Below are positions 55,205-62,279 of a stretch of 64,000 nucleotides of DNA, piece by piece. The notes beneath the pieces were generated by a model. The model searched no databases. It had not been told where the DNA came from and saw only the letters and a list, made by a program, of their open reading frames with translations. Made by a program: the position numbers and the translations under genes. Within the stretch, counting starts at the first letter, position 1. Every line of letters starts with the position of its first letter. The stretch is taken from assembly GCF_039710355.1 (NCBI RefSeq), contig NZ_JBDKWZ010000025.1, forward strand, positions 21,319-85,318, given 5' to 3'. Source of the stretch: Rapidithrix thailandica (lineage in GTDB: Bacteria > Bacteroidota > Bacteroidia > Cytophagales > Flammeovirgaceae).

Positions 55205-55801
55205 TTATATATTGAAGTTTGCTTTGTTTTTACTGACAGCGCTTCTGATATGTTTTAATGCGATCGATAGTTGATTTTCAACGGTCCGGTGTGAAATCTG
55301 GAAATGCCGGGCAATTTCGGCATTGGAGTAGCCCTTGTACCGGCTCATAAAAAATATTTCCCTGCACCGGTTTGGCAATTCTTTGGCTATATCCTCTATG
55401 GTTGCTTTTAAATCCTGGTAGTTCAGATGATCCTCTCCTTCTGGCGATAAAGATAAAGTATCCATGATATGCTCATCAAATTCCGTAAACTTCACCTTAC
55501 TTAGCAATGAAATGGATTTATTTCTGACCGAAACAAACAAGTAGTTTTGCAGGTTCGCGATTTCTATACTGTCTTTATTAAGCCAAATTCTGGTAAACAC
55601 TTCATGCAAGGCATCTTCTACCAGTACCTTTTCATTGAGAATGTTAAACGCATAAGCAAATAGCTTTTTCCAATAACGATTATAAACATGGTCAAAAGCC
55701 AAACGATTCCCCTCCTTAATCAAGGCTAAAAGCTGGTCGTCTGATAGTTTATTGAGTTTGTCTTGTCCCACGCAAATATTTTTTTGCAAAATTATGATCA
55801 T
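55205..55801 (-). CDS. ECF RNA polymerase sigma factor, FecI-like, Bacteroidota type
   Basis: 198 residues. Region 2 is seen as AFDHVYNRYWKKLFAYAFNIL and VEDALHEVFTRIW; region 4 as LPNRCREIFFMSRYKGYSNAEIARHFQISHRTVENQLSIALKHIR. This is the family normally paired with FecR and SusCD. On ligand signalling it is released and transcribes the susC operon. A few hydrophobic residues before the conserved part leave the exact start slightly uncertain; an ATG at 55801 was chosen. Confidence 0.95.
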   Translation of the reverse strand: MIIILQKNICVGQDKLNKLSDDQLLALIKEGNRLAFDHVYNRYWKKLFAYAFNILNEKVLVEDALHEVFTRIWLNKDSIEIANLQNYLFVSVRNKSISLLSKVKFTEFDEHIMDTLSLSPEGEDHLNYQDLKATIEDIAKELPNRCREIFFMSRYKGYSNAEIARHFQISHRTVENQLSIALKHIRSAVSKNKANFNI

Positions 55802-56024
55802 TCACACAAGTGCAAAAAAAAGTAAGTTAAGTAATCATTATTTCTACAAGGTCACGTGGTAGTTTCCGGGGTATCAAGAAGACACCCAAAAGGTACCGGA
55901 GAGTTAGTTTCAATAAAGTAACAGCGTGATTTATTGCCTACGTCTTCTGTTTCATTCCATATGAATATATTGTAAATCCAATATTGCTTTTTTATCAACA
56001 GGCAATATTTTATGTGAGAATCCG

Positions 56025-56046
56025 GGACTGCCCCAGTCCTTTTTTT
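56025..56046 (+). terminator. Rho-independent terminator-like hairpin without an upstream plus-strand gene
   Basis: GGACT (56025-56029) and AGTCC (56035-56039) pair around a GCCCC loop, followed directly by seven T (56040-56046). The form is that of a plus-strand intrinsic terminator, although the nearest plus-strand gene upstream is far away, beyond the whole sigma/susC operon. Confidence 0.55.
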
Positions 56047-56099
56047 GACGCGTCAATTATAAATGACCATTTAATCAAAACCCAAAAACATGTATCCGT

Positions 56100-56121
56100 A
56101 AAAAAACAGCCCTTCCGGGCT
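56100..56121 (-). terminator. Rho-independent terminator-like hairpin on the minus strand
   Basis: On the minus strand AGCCC and GGGCT pair around GGAA (56108-56121), followed after one base by seven U equivalents (A-run 56100-56106 on the plus strand). No minus-strand gene lies upstream of it for 2.4 kb, so it may shield the sigma operon from antisense transcription or end a short RNA. Confidence 0.5.
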
Positions 56122-56238
56122 TACTGGCTATTCTATGCCTTTTGAAAATAAAAAGAAGGTGTAAAAATATGCTTCTGTACCATAGCCACCGGCTTTTCAT
56201 ATGGCTATTATCAAACATAAATTCTCATCCTTAAACTA

Positions 56239-58191
56239 TTGAAAATAAACATGAAAAGATATTTAAAAATGCTTTTTTGCTTTGCCTTGGCCATCCTTTC
56301 CATGGCAGCGTGTAAAAACGAACTCCTCGATACTCCTGAAGATGAAGAGGCCAATCAAATAAGAAAAATAGCCAACTCAGGATTCATTCAATCGCCACTG
56401 CCAGACCCGGACAAGGATGTAAACTTTGGCCTGGCTACAAATTACACAACAGGCGCTTATCCGGGTATAGGAATTCACCATAATGTAACCCCCTTTGGCG
56501 ATCATGTCTATAGCATGGTAGAAGTCCATGAAGAAGGGGGAAGTGGTCACAAGCTATTTTACCGTATCGGCAAATCCAACCAAATGGACATCGATTGGTA
56601 CGGCAGCAAGAACTATTCTACGGGAGTCACCCCACAAGTGGCTTATAATGGGAGCAAAATTGTGGAGGTGCATAAGTCACAAAACAACAATGGCTTGTGG
56701 TATATGGTTGGGGAAATTACGGGTCCAGGTATTATTCAGTGGGGAAGCTCTATAAAATATGACGAAGGTAAATATCCTTCTGTAGCCATCATGAATGATT
56801 ATGTCGTGGAAGTGCACAAGTCACAAAACAACGATGGCTTATGGTACCGGGTAGGAAAAGTGAACTCTTCTGCCAAAACCATCTCGTGGGGCAGTTCTGT
56901 AAGGTATGGGTACGGTGCTCATCCGCGGATAGCCATCAATAATTATGGTACGGTCGTGGAAGTGCACGAGTCAAACAACGCCTTATGGTATAGGATAGGT
57001 ACCCTGAATACTTCCGCCAAAACCATCTCGTGGAAAAGTAATGGCTATGGCTATACCACCGGCCTATACCCGTCTGTGGCACTGACTGATAACAATGAAG
57101 TGATAGAAGTCCACATGGAAGGCAACTGGCTCAAAAAAAAGCAAGGGACAATATCAGACGACAATATCTTCTGGTATTCTACACAAAAGTTTGATTCGGG
57201 AACCAAGCCTGCCATAGCCATAGCAGCCGATGGATCTATGGCAGTACAAGCGCACCAATCGGCAAATGACAGAACCCTCTGGGCCACTACTTCCCTTTTT
57301 ATAGACCGCTCTACCTGGATGACGGATTCATACGATCTATTGAGAGGAAAAAAACTCAAGGATATTTGCCTGCCCGGAACGCATGACAGTGGGACTCATA
57401 AACTCTATGATGATATGGCATGTCCACCGGTAAACATACCATTAGGCAAAATTGGCAGAGTAAAGGAACTGGCAAAAGCGCAGCGTCTTAGTATCAAAGG
57501 ACAATTAGATGCCGGTGTCCGTTTTTTTGACATCAGGCCCGCCTTTAAAAATAACCAATACCATACTTATCATACCATCTTAGCGACAAAGATGGATGAG
57601 ATATTAGGCGATTTTAAAAACTACTTAAACAGTTTGCCTGGCAATAGCCATGAGCTGGTCATCATCAGGTTTAATAAATTCTGCTTTGGTACTTCCAAAA
57701 CCGTCCGCCATGCGGAATTTGTTGAAAAAGTACAAAACGCCTTGGGTGATTATCTTTACGATGATGCTAGCGGCAATTATGCGGACACTCCTTTTAGCAC
57801 CTTTGTAGGCAACGGTCCTCGTGTCTTGATCATTTATCAAGATGATATTTCTAAAGAAAAAGGGTTTGTTTTTGCTAACAAAATTAAGGACCAAGGCGGA
57901 TCGTTTTCGGACAAAGTTGATTATAACGCAATGAGAAATGATCAATTAACCAAGCTACAGTCTAACTCCAAAAAGATATTTAAACTATGCTGGACCCTGA
58001 CACCTGACTTCTCCACGGCTATAGATATTTTCGATCATCCAACCTTAGAAGAACTTTCCCGGCAAGCCAATCGTAACCTGCGCGGTTTTGTTGCTGAATA
58101 TGGCAAACAGTACCGGATCAATATCTTGAACACTGACTTTACGGAAGATGCTTCTGCCACAGATTGTGCAATTATGTTGAACCGACACTAA
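56239..58191 (+). CDS. PI-PLC-like lipoprotein with N-terminal propeller-like repeats
   Basis: 650 residues (an in-frame ATG at 56251 gives MKRYLKML and may be the true start). The lipobox is MAAC. From about residue 65 to 345 there are about six repeats of about 48 residues with the theme VEVHxSxNNxxLWYxVG...ISWGSSxxYxxGxxPxVAI, suggesting a propeller or similar beta fold. The PI-PLC X-type catalytic domain follows: CLPGTHDSGTH (His near 381), GVRFFDIRPAF and YHTYHTILATKMDEIL (second His), then ELVIIRFNKF. It should cleave a phosphodiester at the envelope. It is transcribed divergently from the ECF/FecR/SusCD operon and may be a functional partner. Confidence 0.88.
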   Translation: MKINMKRYLKMLFCFALAILSMAACKNELLDTPEDEEANQIRKIANSGFIQSPLPDPDKDVNFGLATNYTTGAYPGIGIHHNVTPFGDHVYSMVEVHEEGGSGHKLFYRIGKSNQMDIDWYGSKNYSTGVTPQVAYNGSKIVEVHKSQNNNGLWYMVGEITGPGIIQWGSSIKYDEGKYPSVAIMNDYVVEVHKSQNNDGLWYRVGKVNSSAKTISWGSSVRYGYGAHPRIAINNYGTVVEVHESNNALWYRIGTLNTSAKTISWKSNGYGYTTGLYPSVALTDNNEVIEVHMEGNWLKKKQGTISDDNIFWYSTQKFDSGTKPAIAIAADGSMAVQAHQSANDRTLWATTSLFIDRSTWMTDSYDLLRGKKLKDICLPGTHDSGTHKLYDDMACPPVNIPLGKIGRVKELAKAQRLSIKGQLDAGVRFFDIRPAFKNNQYHTYHTILATKMDEILGDFKNYLNSLPGNSHELVIIRFNKFCFGTSKTVRHAEFVEKVQNALGDYLYDDASGNYADTPFSTFVGNGPRVLIIYQDDISKEKGFVFANKIKDQGGSFSDKVDYNAMRNDQLTKLQSNSKKIFKLCWTLTPDFSTAIDIFDHPTLEELSRQANRNLRGFVAEYGKQYRINILNTDFTEDASATDCAIMLNRH

Positions 58192-58562
58192 CCTATTTGA
58201 AGACCAATACATGGTAATGTGGTAGTAACCATTATACGGTCCATCATTTATGAGAGGCTGTCCGGAAACGTTTGGGCAGTCTCTTAATTTAGGATAGGGA
58301 TTTCCGTCTTGTATCAACAAATTCCTCCTCTAAACAAAACGGATTCCACCTTTGCCGACAATACAATAACGGCATACCTCATCCGAAAACTTCGACCCGG
58401 TTGCTTGCTTTTTAAAGCGGAAAGGTTTGGTCAAAGTATCCGAAGTAATAAGGACACAGTTTGGCTACTTTTGTTGTACACCGTCCCTTCGATTTCATCA
58501 TAAGAGAAGTCATGGGAGTGAAATTATAGTAGGAAGAATAACTGGCTATTCTCCCAAATTTT
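58192..58562. other. Intergenic region with hairpin, 371 bp
   Basis: No gene is supported. It contains the hairpin at 58252-58283 behind the PI-PLC-like gene. Several short open frames on both strands give no recognisable protein. Confidence 0.5.
58252..58283 (+). terminator. Hairpin after the PI-PLC-like gene
   Basis: GAGAGGCTGTCC and GGGCAGTCTC (58252-58283) can form an imperfect stem with one bulge, 60 bp after the stop codon. Its arms resemble the ends of the MITE-like elements (GAGGCTGTC), so it may be a solo relic of such an element now acting as terminator. Confidence 0.5.
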
Positions 58563-58905
58563 TCAGGACTTTATTTGTCTTCTAATTTCCGACGGCTTCA
58601 TCCCGGTAAAGGAGGAAACATCCTCATATCCTGCCAAAAAACAGATTTCTGATATACTATGATTGGCGTTCTCTAATAGAGTAATGGCGAGATCAATTCG
58701 TTTTTGTTGAATCCACTTCCCGGGAGGAAATTTCCAATTCTTCCCGGAACTTTCTGGATAGTGTACGAGGAGACATTCCTAAAAAGTCTGTCATATAAGG
58801 GACGCTTAGTTTTTCAGGTCCATTCTTTAAAAGAATATTCAGTTTAGATTCAAAATCAGTCCTTTCAACCCGAAGAGTAAATTCATAAGGACTCTGAAAT
58901 TGTCT
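58563..58905 (-). pseudogene. Decayed AraC-family regulator
   Basis: The minus strand reads FQSPYEFTLRVERTDFESKL, then LSVPYMTDFLGMSPRTLSRKFREELEIS, clearly an AraC helix-turn-helix. A single-base shift near 58722-58732 (within CCTCCCGGG) moves the rest, KWIQQKRIDLAITLLENA and SISEICFLAGYEDVSSF, to another frame. About seven residues normally present between SSF and GMKPSEIRR are also missing. The sensor domain is absent. It is a non-functional relic with no obvious target gene. Confidence 0.85.
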
Positions 58906-58920
58906 AGCCGGGGGATCTAC

Positions 58921-58952
58921 AATTCCAGCAAGTAAATTTACTTGCTGGAATT
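58921..58952. repeat. 32-bp perfect palindrome
   Basis: The 32 bases from 58921 to 58952 equal their own reverse complement (left arm AATTCCAGCAAGTAAA). A T-rich stretch (ATCTTTTTTAT) follows on the plus strand. It lies 19 bp after the stop codon of the minus-strand HEAT-like gene. It may be a two-way terminator or a protein-binding site. Confidence 0.75.
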
Positions 58953-58971
58953 ATCTTTTTTATAATTCCAC

Positions 58972-59874
58972 TTAATACCGCTCCTCCACCAACTCATACT
59001 CCGGATGGGCTGCAAACCAGGCTCTGACTTCTTGCAGGGCGGCCGGGTAGTTGTCGGTGTTGAGATCTCCGCTGGGGCCGGGATGCAAGGGATAATGTTC
59101 AACGATGGGAGCTAAATATTCTATCAACCGGTAGGCACAGGGGATCTTGCCGGAAGTCTCCGCATCGGCTGACTCGCAATTGGTTTCATCGCGTTGCAAC
59201 AGGCTGACCAGGTAATCACTGGCGGCTTTTTGACGGACATACACCAGGTCGGGCAGCAGGTCGTAAACCAGATCATCGTTGAGAGGATAACGCCGGATGG
59301 TGCGAAGACAAAAGGCCAAAGCTTGCGCATCGCCCAAACGGGCCAGGGCCAGATAAGCACTCCATCGGATAGACCCGGAATACGCTTCCCCGGTGAATAA
59401 GCGCAAGGTTGTTGTGTGTTCCTGCAACTGTACAAAGCCCGCCAAACGCAGCACTTGTGACAGATGGGCCGTTTCCGGTTTTAAATACCCGGCCAAAGTC
59501 GTTTTAGCCTGGGTGCTAAAATCCGGCAGGGTAAAATAACACAGCGAGCGACTGCAATAGCCGCTGAGCCCACCGTCTTCATCCCCGATGCCCTGCACCA
59601 GCAATTCCACCGCTTGCTGACGGAGCGATTCCTGTGGCAGTTGCCCTAATTGCCGGACTACTTCGTATACCCTGCCCCGTACTTCCAACAGCGTATCCTG
59701 GGCATAGCGTCCCAAAACTTCCAGGTCCGACTGCGCCCGGGTTTCCTCAACCTGATAACCGGCCTTCCCTCCTTCCTCCAGGTAACGCGACAAGGCAGAA
59801 AAAGGCCTTTGTTGTGCCCAAAGCGCTGAGTAACTGAAAAGTAGCGTAAAAAATAGAAGTATGTTTTTTTGCAT
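58972..59874 (-). CDS. Secreted HEAT-repeat-like protein
   Basis: 300 residues with a clear signal peptide (MQKNILLFFTLLFSYSALWAQ). The rest is built of paired helices (EVRGRVYEVVRQLGQLP, SGSIRWSAYLALARLGDAQALAF) that look like HEAT or Armadillo repeats, suited to protein-protein contact. It is noticeably GC-richer and Leu/Arg-richer than the flanking genes, which hints at separate origin. No catalytic motif is visible. It faces the toxin array but is separated from AlkB by 79 bp; a role in that system is not supported. Confidence 0.78.
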   Translation of the reverse strand: MQKNILLFFTLLFSYSALWAQQRPFSALSRYLEEGGKAGYQVEETRAQSDLEVLGRYAQDTLLEVRGRVYEVVRQLGQLPQESLRQQAVELLVQGIGDEDGGLSGYCSRSLCYFTLPDFSTQAKTTLAGYLKPETAHLSQVLRLAGFVQLQEHTTTLRLFTGEAYSGSIRWSAYLALARLGDAQALAFCLRTIRRYPLNDDLVYDLLPDLVYVRQKAASDYLVSLLQRDETNCESADAETSGKIPCAYRLIEYLAPIVEHYPLHPGPSGDLNTDNYPAALQEVRAWFAAHPEYELVEERY

Positions 59875-59953
59875 GGGTTAAAAGTTATTTTTTCTCTTAA
59901 AGATCTTTGCCTTATTCCTAATGCAGTATGAAGGGTTAGCGTTTAGTCTATTT

Positions 59954-60523
59954 CTAGATCGGTGTTGAAAGAATTACCTTTCTAAAAGTTAAGGACACTC
60001 TTGTTGTCCTTTTTAATTTTTCACTTTTATACTGATCATATAGTCGTTTGTTTATCCCGTGCGTCCATTTATAACGAGCTTGACCGGAAAGAACTAAAAG
60101 ACTACAAGGTTCTAAAAGTAATTCAACTTTATTCTTCGAGTTCTTTTCAACGAAATTCATAATACATGAAGAACCTAAACTAATAGATGCAATAGTATCT
60201 CCAAAACATGGTTCACAATCTATATGATTGGCAATTCCTTGCCCTGAAAGATATTCATTTACAATTAGTTGATCTGCTAAATCTTTTATATATCCATCTT
60301 TCTTAAGCCTTTGGGTTAACAATATCGCCCAGTTTGGGAAAGGTCTCCCTTTCATTGTCATGTCTATTGCTCTACTTCTATAATCATATTTATAACCATA
60401 GTGTTGAACTCTTCTTGAAAGTTCACTCATCCATTCATTATCATAAATTGCTTTCAATAAAAACTCACAATTTTCTTTAGAGAGGTAATTGGGCACATAC
60501 TTTAAGCCAGAAATTTGTATCAT
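59954..60523 (-). CDS. AlkB-family Fe(II)/2-oxoglutarate dioxygenase
   Basis: 189 residues. The iron triad is H100-I-D102 and H155 (WTHGI); R175 and R181 (RTTRVSLTFR) would bind 2-oxoglutarate, matching the RxxxxxR of AlkB. LIVNEYLSGQGIANHID and ISLGSSCIMNF are family hallmarks. AlkB enzymes remove methyl or alkyl groups from nucleic acid bases or sometimes proteins. The gene is 10 bp downstream of the SUKH-like immunity gene in the same direction, within a toxin array that includes a methyltransferase-like tail, so it might reverse toxin-made methylation; that link is inference. Very AT-rich compared with genes to its left. Confidence 0.92.
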   Translation of the reverse strand: MIQISGLKYVPNYLSKENCEFLLKAIYDNEWMSELSRRVQHYGYKYDYRSRAIDMTMKGRPFPNWAILLTQRLKKDGYIKDLADQLIVNEYLSGQGIANHIDCEPCFGDTIASISLGSSCIMNFVEKNSKNKVELLLEPCSLLVLSGQARYKWTHGINKRLYDQYKSEKLKRTTRVSLTFRKVILSTPI

Positions 60524-60533
60524 ACCTTCATTG

Positions 60534-61034
60534 TTAATTACCTAAAGCTTCCTCTTTTGAAACATTTTTATCTATCCAATCAAATATTATCTCTAAGAAT
60601 TCTATAAATGTATTGCAAAAAAAATGATAATCACTCTCATAAGTAATTTCATCCTGCGTATAGATACACGTTTTTCTATAAATCCCCTGCTCCCTCTCGC
60701 TGGATAAGTCATAGAAAAAAGTTATGCTCAAACTTTCCTCTTTTTCAAAATCTTTAATAAAAGTAGAAAAACCCAGATAATCGTTATCCTCTATTGGAGG
60801 TTCATTTAGTTCTTCTATCATCCCCCAACCATATATTCCAAAATTATCTTTCTCTGTATTCAACCCTATTGTCTCATATTTTTGTAGAAAGTTTACAAAA
60901 GACTTATCTAATTTTATAGTTGGATGTTTTTCTATAAAAGTATCTACATATTTTGCATTATCAAGATATAAAGGCTCTATTTCTAAACCGTACTTTGGAG
61001 AATATTTTTCCAAAATTGTTTGTATGGTACTCAT
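60534..61034 (-). CDS. SUKH (SMI1/KNR4)-family protein, probable immunity protein
   Basis: 166 residues. KLDKSFVNFLQKYETIGLN and FGIYGWGMIEELNEPP, followed by a mixed strand-helix pattern and a closing helix, resemble the SUKH fold, a common immunity family against nuclease and other polymorphic toxins. It is acidic, as usual for immunity proteins. Its matching toxin is not certain: the frameshifted methyltransferase-like tail 140 bp upstream is the nearest candidate. It forms a tight pair with the AlkB gene. Confidence 0.75.
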   Translation of the reverse strand: MSTIQTILEKYSPKYGLEIEPLYLDNAKYVDTFIEKHPTIKLDKSFVNFLQKYETIGLNTEKDNFGIYGWGMIEELNEPPIEDNDYLGFSTFIKDFEKEESLSITFFYDLSSEREQGIYRKTCIYTQDEITYESDYHFFCNTFIEFLEIIFDWIDKNVSKEEALGN

Positions 61035-61173
61035 AATTTACACTCTTATAGATGAAAAACTATTGACAGAGTTTAAAGTATTGTTCTAGCTTTAAAAGCT
61101 TATTTGATCACTTACCTTACTGGAATTCAAGTTTTCAAATCATGTTCTCTTATGTAATAAGATTAGCTTTCGG

Positions 61174-61778
61174 TTACCTCTTTTGGTAGATGAAAGTGTA
61201 AGATTCTCTAATAGAACTTGCTGCTTTATCAACATCTGTAATTCTATGTTCATACCCTGGGAACTTATCAAATTCAAACTTTTTAATCTCAATAATTTTA
61301 AAATTTGTTCTTTTACTCAGCTCATCCATTTTAAACCGAGAAGCCCAAAATTTTGGAACAGTGATATAAATGATCCCCTGATTATTCAAAATATTATCCG
61401 CTTCAATGAACATTTTATTTAACAATTTTTCAGTCTCTTTAACTTTATTGTTTCCTCCTGCAAAGGGAAACTGAAAAATAATTTCACCGATTTCCCCACT
61501 TTAAAATAGTTTGATAGCTTAGAAGCATCTACTCCACCCAATAGTTCAATTCCTTGCGCTTTTAAGAAATTTATATTATTCAATCCATTTGCATAAATAC
61601 CACTTTGTAGGTAGTACTCTCGCAATAAGGATGGCATTATTAAAAATTTGGCAATGGGGAAGAATTTTGTGGTATTGTGATTGAACAAGATATAACTACG
61701 ATGAAAACTTACCCGCACTGCCATCGGCCAAATATCATACGTAAACAAAGCTACTGTCGTCACTATTGTCACTGGCAA
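61174..61778 (-). pseudogene. Frameshifted methyltransferase-like (DUF2431/BMT5-like) toxin-tail remnant
   Basis: Two overlapping minus-strand frames (61419-61778 and 61174 to about 61505) join into one protein if one base is corrected near 61490-61505. The first gives NNINFLKAQGIELLGGVDASKL, the second EIGEIIFQFPFAGGNNK and KLLNKMFIEADNILNNQGIIYITVPKFW. This order matches the DUF2431/BMT5-like Rossmann methyltransferase family (GVDATKL, then IIFNFPHVGG). The first strand with the SAM-binding Gly motif is missing, and resemblance stops at about 61640. It is probably a displaced C-terminal toxin tail of the adjacent polymorphic-toxin gene. Confidence 0.65.
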
Positions 61779-61823
61779 TCGGTGGAAAGAGAAGCCCCTA
61801 AAGCAGGAAGTAGATTATATACT

Positions 61824-62279
61824 TCATTCAGGCGGGGTAGTATTTTTCGCTATATTATCGATTTTTTCAATGATAGGTTCAGGTATATTATTATCTCCAC
61901 TAGCAAATATAACTTTCAAATTAACATTGTTTTTGATAGCGTCCTCAAGAAGAAGTTTTATAGAATAATAATTCATCAATTTATGCCCAGACTTAGATGT
62001 TGGTATAAATGTATACTCTTTATTAAATAGAAATAAATTAACTTTTCTACCTATATTTTGACCAATAGGCTCTAGCTCAGGTAAAATACCTTTTATTATT
62101 GAATTAACTCTTTCTAGTGAATGACGACATTCTTGAACAGAAAGAGAAAAGTTTTCCACATTATCCACTTTTTTACCTAAAACTAGCAAAATTGATTCTA
62201 TCCACTTACTTTTTAGGTTGTCAGTGCTTATAAATGATTTTGATGTTTCTGTAAAAATATATACTGTCATTTTATTCAA
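61824..62279 (-). CDS. Probable immunity protein of the adjacent toxin
   Basis: 151 residues, no recognised family. It overlaps the 3' end of the toxin gene by 8 bp, the arrangement expected of a cognate immunity gene. The protein is soluble, with alternating helix and strand (MTVYIFTETSKSF, KVNLFLFNKEYTFIPTSKSG, NLKVIFASGDNN). It would bind and neutralise the toxin tail in the producing cell. Function assigned by position only. Confidence 0.7.
   Translation of the reverse strand: MNKMTVYIFTETSKSFISTDNLKSKWIESILLVLGKKVDNVENFSLSVQECRHSLERVNSIIKGILPELEPIGQNIGRKVNLFLFNKEYTFIPTSKSGHKLMNYYSIKLLLEDAIKNNVNLKVIFASGDNNIPEPIIEKIDNIAKNTTPPE

Larger units (their letters stand above)
55802..56238. other. 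437-bp divergent intergenic region with several hairpins
   Basis: This separates the ECF sigma gene (minus) from the PI-PLC-like gene (plus). No ORF is supported. It contains an inverted repeat AATATTGC...GCAATATT (about 55979-56010), a plus-strand terminator-like hairpin (56025-56046) and a minus-strand one (56100-56121). Promoters of the two flanking genes must lie here, but no confident TAnnTTTG could be fixed. Confidence 0.6.

Noticed and set aside
61686..61840. Plus-strand stretch reading MKTYPHCHRPNIIRK, resembling the N-terminus of IS1-like transposases
   Set aside because: Only about 15 residues look alike, the Cys/His pattern then breaks down and no inverted repeat was found; an IS remnant at the pseudogene breakpoint is possible but not supported.
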